From contig NZ_JACCFV010000001.1 of NCBI RefSeq assembly GCF_013410545.1, positions 3,782,001 through 3,846,000 of the forward strand: a stretch of DNA of 64,000 bases, given 5' to 3'. The DNA comes from Pseudoclavibacter chungangensis. GTDB taxonomy: Bacteria; Actinomycetota; Actinomycetes; Actinomycetales; Microbacteriaceae. The translations under genes and the position numbers were made by a program. The notes under the pieces are model-generated. The model was given only the letters and a program-made list of their open reading frames with translations, searched no databases and was not told the DNA's origin. Position 1 is the stretch's first letter. The number at the start of each line of letters is the position of its first letter. Below are positions 9,515-17,839 of the stretch, in pieces.

Positions 9515-10537
9515 CTACGCGTGCGTGTCGGCGCTGTCGGCGCTGTGGTCGGCGACCGACGAGCCGGCGACGAGTGCGGTGGGCAGCAGGCCGTTCCGCG
9601 GTCGTCCGCCGTCGAGCAGCGTGACGAGTGCGCCGGCGGCGGCGCGACCGACCTCGCGCCGGTCGACGCCGATCGTCGTGAGCGGCGGCGCGAGGAGTTG
9701 GCTCGTGGGGATCGCGTCGTGCCCGATGACGCTCACGTCGTACCCGATGCGCAGTCCGCGCTCGCGGGCGGCGACGTACACGGCGGATGCGGTGTAGTCG
9801 GAGTTCATGAGGAACGCGCGGGGCCCGTCGGGGCGGTCGAGGAGTGCGCCGATCGTGTGTTCGATCGCGTCGAAGGTGAGCCAGCTCTCGACGAGTTCGC
9901 CCTGCATGTCCCACGCGTCGCACAGTTCGGTGAAGCGTGCGGCGCGATCGGTGTCGGCCTGCAGCGCGACGGGGGCGCCGACGAAGGCGACGCGGCGGTG
10001 CCCCAGGCGACGGAACTCACCGAGTGCCTGCTCGACCGCGAGCGGACCGTCGGGGCCGATCGTCACGAACTCGTCGTGCGGTGCCGAGTTGAGGAGCACG
10101 AGGGGTGTGCCGGGGGCGTGCTCCCGCCACCAGTCGAGTGCGGTGCCGCCGCCGATGGGTGCGATCGCGAGGCCAGAAACGCCGGATTTCGCCATGCGCT
10201 CGACGGCCGTGTGCTCCTGGGTGTGGTCGTACTCCGACTCCATGATGAGGAGCGTGGCACCGCTCTCGGCGCACACGTCGTCCATGCCGCGGATGACGTC
10301 GAGGAAGTAGCTGTTCGGCAGGTTGCGGACGACGAGCCCGAACGTGGCGGTGTTGCCGGTCCGCAGGGCGCGGGCGGTGGGGTTGGGGGAGTAGCCGAGC
10401 TCCTGCGCGATCTCCTTGACCCTCGCGGCGGTTGCCGCCGACACGCGGCCCGTGCCGTTGAGCGCCATGCTCGCCTGCGCGCTCGAGATCCCGGCCGCTC
10501 GCGCGACGTCGCGCAACGTCGGCCGCCTGTCCCTCAT
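9515..10537 (-). CDS. LacI-family transcriptional repressor
   Basis: Local regulator of 340 residues. The N-terminal helix-turn-helix and hinge are typical: PTLRDVARAAGISSAQASMALNG, then RVKEIAQELGYSPNPTARALR, with the minor-groove hinge helix. The rest is a sugar-binding-type periplasmic fold (TFGLVVRNLPNSYF, HRRVAFVGAPVAL, VSVIGHDAIPTSQLLAPPLTTI). The ATG at 10537 puts the helix-turn-helix at its normal place near the N-terminus; longer in-frame extensions are non-conserved sequence. It is immediately upstream of the importer operon and its operator-like palindrome, so it most likely controls uptake of the imported solute and possibly itself. Confidence 0.9.
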   Translation of the reverse strand: MRDRRPTLRDVARAAGISSAQASMALNGTGRVSAATAARVKEIAQELGYSPNPTARALRTGNTATFGLVVRNLPNSYFLDVIRGMDDVCAESGATLLIMESEYDHTQEHTAVERMAKSGVSGLAIAPIGGGTALDWWREHAPGTPLVLLNSAPHDEFVTIGPDGPLAVEQALGEFRRLGHRRVAFVGAPVALQADTDRAARFTELCDAWDMQGELVESWLTFDAIEHTIGALLDRPDGPRAFLMNSDYTASAVYVAARERGLRIGYDVSVIGHDAIPTSQLLAPPLTTIGVDRREVGRAAAGALVTLLDGGRPRNGLLPTALVAGSSVADHSADSADTHA

Positions 10538-10606
10538 GGCACGCCACCCTAGCGGGCCGGGGTCCGGTGCATCGTGACGTGCCGGAGCAATGGTGACGTG
10601 CGCGAG

Positions 10607-10618
10607 TGCCACGTGGCA
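10607..10618. promoter_or_regulatory. Perfect 12-bp palindrome between lacI and cas3
   Basis: TGCCACGTGGCA is a perfect palindrome with a CACGTG core in the divergent gap between the LacI gene and cas3. It could be an operator for either gene. No regulator can be assigned. Confidence 0.4.
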
Positions 10619-10687
10619 TCGTCGCGAAAATGTGTGCCGCATCGTGTCGGGCGGTCCGAGTGTCCGGGGGTGGTGTGACACTTCGAG

Positions 10688-10711
10688 TGATCGCACGGCC
10701 GGCTGCGATCA
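10688..10711. promoter_or_regulatory. Inverted repeat upstream of cas3
   Basis: Arms TGATCGCA and TGCGATCA flank an 8-bp GC-rich centre, 61 to 84 bases before the cas3 ATG. The size and placement suit an operator over a cas3 promoter. A weak transcript hairpin is the alternative. Confidence 0.45.
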
Positions 10712-10771
10712 CCGCGACGAGCCCCCGCGTCGCGTCCAGGGGTCCGGTCGTGAACAGGAGCCGTTCGCATC

Positions 10772-13720
10772 ATGTCGTCCACCCCCTCGACCACCACCAC
10801 ATCCGCCGCGGTGCGTGCACTCTGGGCCAAGTCACCGACGGGTGACGAGAAGCCGTTGGCGCTTCTCACGCACCTCGCGGACGCGTGTGAAGTGGCCGAG
10901 CTGTACTGGCACGAGTTCGCATCACAGCGCCTGCGCGACCGCACCGCCGCCGTGCTCGGTGGCGACGAGCGACTCGCGCTCGTCCTTGTCCGGTGGCTGG
11001 CGGCGGCACACGACACGGGCAAGGCGACACCGAGCTTCGCGGGACAGGTGCCGTCGCTGCGCGAGCACGTGGAGCGTGGCGGGTTGCCGCTCCTCGACGA
11101 CCCCAAGGCGAACAGCGAGCTGAGGCACGAGCTCGCCGGGGCCGAGCTGTGGACGGAGCGTCTCCGGGCACGCGGGTGGAAGCGAGCCACCGCGAGCTCG
11201 TACACCTCGATCATCGCGGGCCATCACGGTACGTTCCCGGAGAAGCCGCGGCTCCTTTACGCAGCGAACGACCGGCACTTCACCGGGCGTGGCAAGGGTG
11301 AGTGGCGAGCGGTACAGGCGCAGGTGATGGACGCCGTCGAGCGCATCGCCGGCATCGCTGCCCGCGACTTCGAGGCCCTCGCCGGGGTCGAACTGCCGGT
11401 GCCACTCCAGCTCCAGCTCACGGGGGTCGTGATCCACGCCGATTGGATCGCGAGCGACGCGAGCAGATTCCCGCTCGGACGTCCCGATGGGCCCGGAGTC
11501 CCCGACGGGCGCGATTCGAGAACGCGTGCGGTCGAGGCGTGGCACGATCTGGCGCTGCCGGCCGCATGGCGGCTCAGCGGCACCGACGAGTCGATCGACG
11601 AGCGGTATCGTCACCGGTTCGCGTGGTCGGACGATCTCCGACCGCGTCCGGTGCAGCGCGCTGCGCTCGAACTCGCCGAGGAGGTCGCGCCGGGCCTCCT
11701 CGTCGTCGAGGCGCCGATGGGGACGGGGAAGACCGAGGCGGCGCTCGCGGTCGCCGAGGAGTGGGCCGCACGCTCCGGTGCGAGTGGCATCTACGTGGCT
11801 CTGCCGACGATGGCGACGAGCGACGCGATGCTCGATCGCGTGCTCGAGTGGGTGGGCCGTGTGCCGGGCGCGGAGCGAGCGAGCGTGTTCCTCGCTCACT
11901 CGAAACGGGCATTCAACGCGACCTTCTCGGCGTTGCCCCGGACCGCGTGGCAACGGACCCGAGGTGACAGCGACGCGTGCGACGAGCACGCCGCCGTCGC
12001 GGAGTGGCTGACGGGGAGGCGTCGCGGGATCGCGGCGAACGTCGTCGTCGGCACCGTCGATCACGTCCTGATGCTCGCGCTACGGTCGCGCTACTCGGTC
12101 CTTCGGTACGCGGCGCTCGCGGGCAAAGTCGTCGTGATCGACGAGGTGCACGCCTCCGACACCCGTATGCTCGCGTTCCTCGAACGCGCGCTCGAATGGC
12201 TTGCGGCGAGTTCCGTTCCCGTCATCCTGCTCTCGGCCACGCTTCCCGGGGAACTGCGTGAGCGACTCGTCGCCGCATACGAGGAGGGGGTCGGTGCGCG
12301 CACCCGCGCTCGTTCCGCGCGGACCGGGGCGCCGACCCGAACGACGGTTGAGCCGCGGGCGGCCATCGGGGGCACGGCAGGGGCGGCCACCACTGGGGTC
12401 GGCGGTGTGACTGACGAATGCGGGCACCCCGGCGGCGAATCCCAATCCCCGTATCCGCTCCTGACAGCCGTGGGTGGGAACGGTGGCCGACACGTCGTCG
12501 CACCCGGGTCGCGGGGAGTGCCGCGAACCTCGGTCCGGTTGGAGCCGCTCGACGACGACCTCGACCTGCTCGTTCGTGTGCTGCGCGAGCGAACTCGCGA
12601 CGGCGGTTGCGTCCTCATCGTGCGGAACACCGTCGCTCGTGCGGTCTCCCTGTTCGAGGCGCTGCGGGCGGACCCGGACCTCGGACAGGACGTGACGCTC
12701 GCCCACTCACGATTCATCGGGCCGGATCGTGCGGCCAATGATGCCGGGCTCGTCGACCGCTTCGGCCCGCCCGCAGCGGGGCGCGAGCGCCCCGGCGGCG
12801 TTCGTCCGGCGATCGTCGTCGCGACACAGGTGGCCGAGATGTCACTCGATGTGGATTTCGACCTGCTCGTGAGCGACCTCGCACCCGTCGACGCGGTCCT
12901 CCAACGCATCGGGCGTCTGCACCGCCACGCTCGCGCGCACAGGCCCGCACCGCTCGTGGAAGCCAGCTGCCTCATCACCGGCGTGACCGACTGGCAGGCC
13001 TCGCCGCCCGCGCCGGATCGGGGCGGCGTCCGCGTCTACGGTGCATCGGCACAGCTCCGAGCGGTGCGCGCCTTCTCGCCATACCTCGAGCCGACTGGCC
13101 CCGCGGTGCGGCTGCCGGACGACATCGCACCGCTCGTGGCGCGCGCGCACGAAGCGGTCGCGGACGACGAGGCGGCGTGGCTGGATGCCGTCTCCGAGGC
13201 GGACCGGGAGGCGCACGCCGCTCGCGCGGAATCGCTCGCGGCCGCGGAGGGCTGGCGGATCCCGGCCCTCTCCGAGGCCCGAACGCTGGCCGGATTCAGT
13301 GCGCACGCACTCGATGATCGGAACGAGCAGATGGGCTACGCGGCCGTCAGGGACGGGGAGGAGACGTTCGAGGTGTTGCTCCTGTCGCCCGGTGACGACG
13401 AGTCGAGCCTTCGAACCCTTCCGCGTGACGGCGAACCGGGTGTGCTGGTCTCGATCACGTCGATGCCCTCCCCGAGTGACGCACTCGCGGCCGCCGCGTG
13501 CTCGGTTCGACTGCCGGCATGGGTGTGCGTCGGCGCCGGAGGTGACCGAGTGATCGAGGCGCTCGAACGGAACCACTTCCCGGCGTGGGACCAGAGCCCC
13601 CACCTTCGCGGACAACTCGTGATCCGCCTCGACGCACACGGTAGCGCCGAGGTGGCCGACTACACGGTGCGCTACGACGCCGTCCGGGGGCTCGAGGTGA
13701 CGCGTGCGGAGCGATCGTGA
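10772..13720 (+). CDS. cas3: Type I-E CRISPR nuclease-helicase Cas3
   Basis: Recruited by target-bound Cascade to nick and processively degrade invading DNA. The N-terminal HD nuclease shows His34, His80-Asp81 (AAAHDTGK), His119 and His151-His152 (AGHHG), plus IHADWIASD. The helicase has Walker A near 315-321 (PMGTGKT), DEVH at 457-460, SAT at 488-490 and a motif VI QRIGRLHRH. Its 982 residues are long for the family, partly because of a low-complexity Gly/Arg/Thr-rich stretch at about 508-585 between the two RecA domains. An accessory C-terminal domain follows. The AGGAG before the ATG is rather far away (11 bases). A perfect hairpin just past the stop separates it from the Cascade genes. 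Confidence 0.96.
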   Translation: MSSTPSTTTTSAAVRALWAKSPTGDEKPLALLTHLADACEVAELYWHEFASQRLRDRTAAVLGGDERLALVLVRWLAAAHDTGKATPSFAGQVPSLREHVERGGLPLLDDPKANSELRHELAGAELWTERLRARGWKRATASSYTSIIAGHHGTFPEKPRLLYAANDRHFTGRGKGEWRAVQAQVMDAVERIAGIAARDFEALAGVELPVPLQLQLTGVVIHADWIASDASRFPLGRPDGPGVPDGRDSRTRAVEAWHDLALPAAWRLSGTDESIDERYRHRFAWSDDLRPRPVQRAALELAEEVAPGLLVVEAPMGTGKTEAALAVAEEWAARSGASGIYVALPTMATSDAMLDRVLEWVGRVPGAERASVFLAHSKRAFNATFSALPRTAWQRTRGDSDACDEHAAVAEWLTGRRRGIAANVVVGTVDHVLMLALRSRYSVLRYAALAGKVVVIDEVHASDTRMLAFLERALEWLAASSVPVILLSATLPGELRERLVAAYEEGVGARTRARSARTGAPTRTTVEPRAAIGGTAGAATTGVGGVTDECGHPGGESQSPYPLLTAVGGNGGRHVVAPGSRGVPRTSVRLEPLDDDLDLLVRVLRERTRDGGCVLIVRNTVARAVSLFEALRADPDLGQDVTLAHSRFIGPDRAANDAGLVDRFGPPAAGRERPGGVRPAIVVATQVAEMSLDVDFDLLVSDLAPVDAVLQRIGRLHRHARAHRPAPLVEASCLITGVTDWQASPPAPDRGGVRVYGASAQLRAVRAFSPYLEPTGPAVRLPDDIAPLVARAHEAVADDEAAWLDAVSEADREAHAARAESLAAAEGWRIPALSEARTLAGFSAHALDDRNEQMGYAAVRDGEETFEVLLLSPGDDESSLRTLPRDGEPGVLVSITSMPSPSDALAAAACSVRLPAWVCVGAGGDRVIEALERNHFPAWDQSPHLRGQLVIRLDAHGSAEVADYTVRYDAVRGLEVTRAERS

Positions 13721-13733
13721 GCAGGCGGCTCGT

Positions 13734-13767
13734 CCCCTCGGTCGACGCAGGAACGTCGACCGAGGGG
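13734..13767 (+). terminator. Perfect hairpin after cas3
   Basis: A 14-bp arm beginning CCCCTCGG, a six-base loop CAGGAA and the exact complementary arm ending CCGAGGGG, 13 bases after the cas3 stop. There is no U tract, as is common in GC-rich actinobacteria. It suggests that cas3 is transcribed separately from the Cascade operon. Confidence 0.75.
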
Positions 13768-13923
13768 TGTGCCCGCGGTGCCACCTGATGCCGACCGGGG
13801 TCCCGACGTGGCGGGAGCAGGTCGCAAATGACCACGAGCTACGGCTCATCGCGGCAGCGCCGCGAACACGGATCGACACGCTACCTGTCCAAGTCGAGTC
13901 GAGCACTACCGTGAGCCGGAACC

Positions 13924-13962
13924 CTGACAACTAACTAGCTAGGGGTAATTTGAAAATACAGT
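13924..13962 (+). promoter_or_regulatory. AT-rich promoter-like patch before the Cascade operon
   Basis: In a region of about 70 percent GC this short patch is strikingly AT-rich. It contains CTGACA (five of six matches to a -35 box), TAATTT 16 bases later and TACAGT beyond. A transcript starting here would carry a leader of about 220 bases before cas8e. The rest of the 13768-14097 gap shows nothing recognisable. Exact promoter elements are a guess. Confidence 0.45.
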
Positions 13963-14097
13963 TCATGGTTGCGCCGGCGAATGAGATCATGTCAGAATCG
14001 TCTTGGCCCCGTCGCGAACCCGTTTCGCCGGGCGATGTTCCGGTGTGCGCGCTTCCCCCGCGTTCCTCTCGCTCGTCGTCTCAAGAAGGAGACCCTC

Positions 14098-14199
14098 GTG
14101 TTCCCAACCGCTCGACATCAGTTCGCGTCGGCTCGCGTGTGTGGCATCCCGCTCACGCGCCCTCGTCTCACGCGCGCCCCCCAGGCGGGGCAGCCGTGA
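14098..14199 (+). CDS. Short leader ORF coupled to cas8e (33 aa, putative)
   Basis: A 33-codon open frame starting at GTG, preceded by a strong ribosome-binding site (AAGAAGGAG, five bases away). Its TGA overlaps the cas8e GTG as GTGA, the same coupling geometry seen elsewhere in this window. The peptide (starts MFPTARHQFASARVCG) is Arg/Pro/Ala-rich with no recognised domain. Its better ribosome-binding site compared with that of cas8e suggests it could feed ribosomes into the Cascade operon or act as a regulatory leader peptide. It may also be accidental; only the signal spacing and overlap support it. Confidence 0.45.
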   Translation: MFPTARHQFASARVCGIPLTRPRLTRAPQAGQP

Positions 14200-15971
14200 G
14201 CCCCGAGGGGGTGGTGGCCGCGCCGTCACCCCGCTTCAACCTCGTCGATGAGCCGTGGATCAGTGTTCGCCTGCTCGACGGGTCTCTCGAGACCGTGTCG
14301 CTCGACGGCGTCTTCCGGCGTGCCGGGCAGATCCGCGAACTCGCCGGCGACATCGGCCTGCAGGACTTCGCGCTGTTGCGACTGCTGTTGGCCGTCGCTG
14401 AATCCGCACTTCGCGACGACACGCGCGAACCGGTCGAGCTGTGGCAAGCGCTGCGTGCGGAGCCGGGCGCGCTCGCGGCGGCGACGACCGACTATCTGAC
14501 GAGGTGGCGCGAGCGTTTCGAGCTGTTCGATCCTGCTCGGCCGTTCTTCCAGGTCGCAGGCCTGTCGACGGGCAACGAACAGTTGTTCCCACTCGAACGG
14601 CTCGTCGTCGACGTGCCCAACGACGTCGACAAGCAGTTCTTCACGACGCGTGCCGGTGTGGGGCTGCGTCGGCTCGGGTTCGGTGAGGCGGCGCGGTGGC
14701 TCGTGGCCGCGCAGCAGTACGATCCATCCGGCATCAAGACCGGGGTACTCGGTGATGCTCGCGTGAAGGGCGGCCGCGGGTATCCTATCGGCACCGCGCC
14801 GGCCGCGGCGATCGGCGGGATCGCCCTCAACGGCGAGAACCTCGAGCACACCCTCCTGCTGAACCTCGTGCTCGGTGAGACCGAGAACGGCGTGCGAGTG
14901 CGTTCCGACGCCGACATCCCGGCCTGGGAGCTGGGCGTGTCACCCGGTCCGGGCATTCGGCTCGACGAGCACGGCAACCAGGCGGTTCCGGCGGGGACGG
15001 TCTCGCTCTACACCTGGACGAGTCGCCGCATGCTGCTGCAGACGGACGGTTCCGAGGTCATCGGGTGTCTCATCGCCAACGGTGACCCGTTCGACCCCAC
15101 CGGGCGGATCGGTATGGAGCAGATGACCTCATGGCGACAGACCGCGGCGGACCTCAAGTCGAAAGCGCCGCCCGTGCTCCGCGCGCGTCGCCATGACGCG
15201 GAGCGGGCACTGTGGCGAGGTCTTCCCGGCGTGACGGCGCGTCCTCACGGGACCGAACTCGTCGGCTCGACGACACGTGCGAGCGTCGCAGCCGGGGTCA
15301 TCCGCTGGAACGCACTGCTGCAGTACGAGGAGCTCATCGAACCCGACGAGCTCGTCGAAGTCCGCGCGTACGGCCTCAAGCTCGACGCGAACAGCGCGAT
15401 CGTCCAGGACGTGTTCGAGGACCGGATCTCGCTGCGCTCGGCACTGCTCTCGCAGAAGAATCCAGAGCTCATCGCTGCCGCCGAGCAGGCCGCGCGTGAC
15501 ACGGAATCGGCCGTCTACGCACTCGGGCGACTCGCCCAGCGTATCGCCGACGCCGCCGGGAACCGCGACTCGGAGGTGCGTGGCCGGGCGTCGGCCGCCG
15601 GTTTCTTCGCCGTCGACGGTCCGTTCCGACAGTGGATCGTCGAGGTCGGCCCCGAAGCCGACCGCGAGGCGATCGTGCGCGAATGGCACGAGACGGCGCG
15701 CGCGATCCTCCTCCGGCTCGCACGGGACCTCGTGGAGCAGTCACCGCCCGCGGCGATCATCGGCCGCGCGACCTCCTTCGGACAAATGAGCACGCCGATC
15801 GCGGAACGTCGTTTCCGGTACGACCTCGACGCGGCGTTCCCGCTCAGCGCCGCGGCGAGCGAAGCCCGTGCCCGCCGCGAGGAACGAGCACGAACGACTC
15901 CTGCCGGTGCGGGGAAAGCGCGCCGCTCAGGGAACCGGACCACCCCAGAAGACACGGAGGTGTCGTCATGA
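14196..15971 (+). CDS. cas8e: Cascade large subunit Cas8e (Cse1/CasA)
   Basis: Large Cascade subunit that reads the PAM and helps open the target duplex. The family's N-terminal signature is present (PRFNLVDEPWISVRLLDGS), followed by the zinc-less Cse1 body (FALLRLLLAVAE, FFQVAGLSTGNEQLFPLERL, YPIGTAPAAAIGGIALNGENLEHTLLLNL). The GTG at 14196 was chosen because it overlaps the leader ORF stop, has GGCGGGG upstream and puts the signature at residue 12; the open frame extends further but without similarity to the family. At 591 residues it is somewhat long, with a charged, probably disordered C-terminus. The stop overlaps the cse2 ATG as ATGA. Confidence 0.93.
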   Translation: MSPEGVVAAPSPRFNLVDEPWISVRLLDGSLETVSLDGVFRRAGQIRELAGDIGLQDFALLRLLLAVAESALRDDTREPVELWQALRAEPGALAAATTDYLTRWRERFELFDPARPFFQVAGLSTGNEQLFPLERLVVDVPNDVDKQFFTTRAGVGLRRLGFGEAARWLVAAQQYDPSGIKTGVLGDARVKGGRGYPIGTAPAAAIGGIALNGENLEHTLLLNLVLGETENGVRVRSDADIPAWELGVSPGPGIRLDEHGNQAVPAGTVSLYTWTSRRMLLQTDGSEVIGCLIANGDPFDPTGRIGMEQMTSWRQTAADLKSKAPPVLRARRHDAERALWRGLPGVTARPHGTELVGSTTRASVAAGVIRWNALLQYEELIEPDELVEVRAYGLKLDANSAIVQDVFEDRISLRSALLSQKNPELIAAAEQAARDTESAVYALGRLAQRIADAAGNRDSEVRGRASAAGFFAVDGPFRQWIVEVGPEADREAIVREWHETARAILLRLARDLVEQSPPAAIIGRATSFGQMSTPIAERRFRYDLDAAFPLSAAASEARARREERARTTPAGAGKARRSGNRTTPEDTEVSS

Positions 15972-16699
15972 CCATCGCATCCGACAACGCGGCGGCCACG
16001 CCGGAGCGACCGGCCGTCGGCCGGTATGCCGAACGCGGCGCCGTCGCGCACGCCGTCACCTCGGCGATCGCCCACATCACGCGCGGCGGCGAGACCGCCC
16101 GTTCGCGAGCGGCACTCGCGCGGCTCCGGCAGAGCATCGGGCGCCCGATCGGCTCGGTACCGGAGACGTGGGAGTTCGTGATCGAGTTGCCCGCCGATCT
16201 CACGAAGTATCCGACGAGCGACCCGGCCGCGGGGCAGAGCGGCGCGTCAGCCGCGGAACTCGCCGTGAACTCGGCACTCGGTCTGTGGGCGCTCCACCAG
16301 CAGAGTACGAGCACACCCGCGCACGAACACGACGCCCGCTTCGGTGCCGCCGTCCGCCGACTGGAGCGAACCCTCGGCGCCGAGACCGACACGACGAGCC
16401 CCGTGCAGCGTCGCTTCACCGCACTCGTCCGGTCACGCACCGTTGCCGGCGTGCTCGTGCACGCCCGGGGGCTCGTGAGTCAGATGCGCGACGTACGAAA
16501 CGGGGGTGTGTCCTTCGACTACGGACTGTTCGCCGAGGACCTGCTGCGACTGCAGAACCCCCGGACGGCGAACCGTGTGCGCCTTGACTGGGGCCGCGCC
16601 TTCCAGAACTCCGTCGCCGACTCCGTCGCCGACGAATCCGCATCACCGAACACCCCCACCAGCGACGCGTCCGTGGACGCCACCACCGAGGAGCACTGA
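15968..16699 (+). CDS. cse2: Cascade small subunit Cse2 (CasB)
   Basis: Small subunit; two copies normally line the Cascade belly and stabilise the crRNA-DNA hybrid. The 243-residue, helix-rich, Arg-rich sequence fits the family (ALARLRQSIGRPIGSVPETWEFV, LGLWALHQQ, GAAVRRLE, VQRRFTALVRS, FDYGLFAEDLLRLQNP, VRLDWGRAF). The acidic/Thr-rich C-terminal about 25 residues look disordered and lie outside the usual Cse2 fold. It overlaps cas8e by four bases, and cas7e starts three bases after its stop. Identification rests on both sequence and its fixed place in the operon. Confidence 0.93.
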   Translation: MTIASDNAAATPERPAVGRYAERGAVAHAVTSAIAHITRGGETARSRAALARLRQSIGRPIGSVPETWEFVIELPADLTKYPTSDPAAGQSGASAAELAVNSALGLWALHQQSTSTPAHEHDARFGAAVRRLERTLGAETDTTSPVQRRFTALVRSRTVAGVLVHARGLVSQMRDVRNGGVSFDYGLFAEDLLRLQNPRTANRVRLDWGRAFQNSVADSVADESASPNTPTSDASVDATTEEH

Positions 16700-16702
16700 G
16701 CC

Positions 16703-17839
16703 ATGCCCGAGAAGACCTTCATCGACATCCACCTCATCCAGACCGTCCCATTCTCCAACCTGAACCGCGACGACACGGGGAGCCCCAAGACCGGCACGTT
16801 CGGGGGCGTCACACGAGCCCGGGTGTCGAGCCAGGCCCAGAAGCATGCGGTGCGCGACACGTTCGCGGTGCAGCTCCCCGCCGAACAGCTCGGCACCCGC
16901 TCGAAGCGGTGGCCGAAGATCGTCAGCGACCGGATCGGCGACCTCGCTCCCGAGATCGACGCGGAGGTTCGTGCCGAACTCGCGAAGGCGGTGCTCGAGG
17001 CCGTCGGATTCAAGATCCCCGCCGTGAAGGCGAAGAAGGACGAGGAGGCGCCGGAGCCGCAGACGCAGTACCTCGTGTTCCTCGGGAACCGCCAGCTCGA
17101 TCGGCTCGCGCAGGCCGCGGTCGAGTCGCACCGAACGGGCGAGAAGCTCGACAAGAAGCAGCTCAAGCCGCTCGCCGACACCGACCAGGCCGTCGATATT
17201 GCGCTCTTCGGACGCATGCTCGCCGACGCGGCCGACCTCAACGTCGACGCTGCGGCACAGGTCGCGCACGCCGTGAGCGTGCACGCGGTCGACAACGAGT
17301 GGGACTTCTTCACGGCCGTCGACGACGAGGCGCCCGCCGACAACCTCGGTGCCGGCATGATGGGCACGATCGAGTTCAACTCCTCGACGCTCTACCGCTA
17401 CGCCTCCGTCAACGCACGGGCGCTCGCGTCGAGTCTCGGTGACACCGCGAACGCGGCGCAGGTCGTGGGTGCGTTCGTGCGCGCGTTCGCGACGACCCTG
17501 CCCTCGGGGAAGTCGAACACGTTCGCGAACTTCACGCTGCCCGAGGCGATCGTCGTGACGGTGCGTCGCGATCAGCCCGTGAACTTCGTCGGGGCGTTCG
17601 AGACCGCGGTGGTCCCCTCCGCCGACGGCCGCTCGCGGGCCGAGGTCACGGCGACGCGGCTCGCGTCCTATGCCGCTGACGTCGAGCAGGCGTATGGAAA
17701 CCCCGCCGTCGCGAGTTACGTCGTCCGCCTTGGCGAGGCGACGGCGGCGCTCGACGCGATCGGCGAGCGGACGTCGCTGCCAGAACTCGTCGCGAGCCTG
17801 GAGCGCGTCGTCGGGGAACGTCTCACGGAGCACGCATGA
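16703..17839 (+). CDS. cas7e: Cascade backbone subunit Cas7e (CasC/Cse4)
   Basis: Backbone protein; about six copies polymerise along the crRNA spacer. Its start is diagnostic for the CT1975/Cas7e family (FIDIHLIQTVPFSNLNRDDTGSPKT, GGVTRARVSSQAQKHAVRDTF). Later segments also match (QYLVFLGNRQLDRLA, IALFGRMLADAADLNVDAAAQVAHAVSVHAV, GTIEFNSSTLYRYASVN, LPSGKSNTFANFTLPEAIVV). The length of 378 residues is normal. The ATG three bases after the cse2 stop and the ATGA overlap with cas5e show tight coupling. Confidence 0.96.
   Translation: MPEKTFIDIHLIQTVPFSNLNRDDTGSPKTGTFGGVTRARVSSQAQKHAVRDTFAVQLPAEQLGTRSKRWPKIVSDRIGDLAPEIDAEVRAELAKAVLEAVGFKIPAVKAKKDEEAPEPQTQYLVFLGNRQLDRLAQAAVESHRTGEKLDKKQLKPLADTDQAVDIALFGRMLADAADLNVDAAAQVAHAVSVHAVDNEWDFFTAVDDEAPADNLGAGMMGTIEFNSSTLYRYASVNARALASSLGDTANAAQVVGAFVRAFATTLPSGKSNTFANFTLPEAIVVTVRRDQPVNFVGAFETAVVPSADGRSRAEVTATRLASYAADVEQAYGNPAVASYVVRLGEATAALDAIGERTSLPELVASLERVVGERLTEHA

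Noticed and set aside
13704..13934. 76-residue frame after cas3 containing CPRCHLMPTG
   Set aside because: It starts inside cas3, has no ribosome-binding site, crosses the perfect hairpin, and resembles no known family.
13950..14195. N-terminal extension of Cas8e from an upstream in-frame ATG
   Set aside because: The 82 extra residues have no Cas8e similarity, and the family signature begins just after the GTG at 14196, which also overlaps the leader ORF stop.
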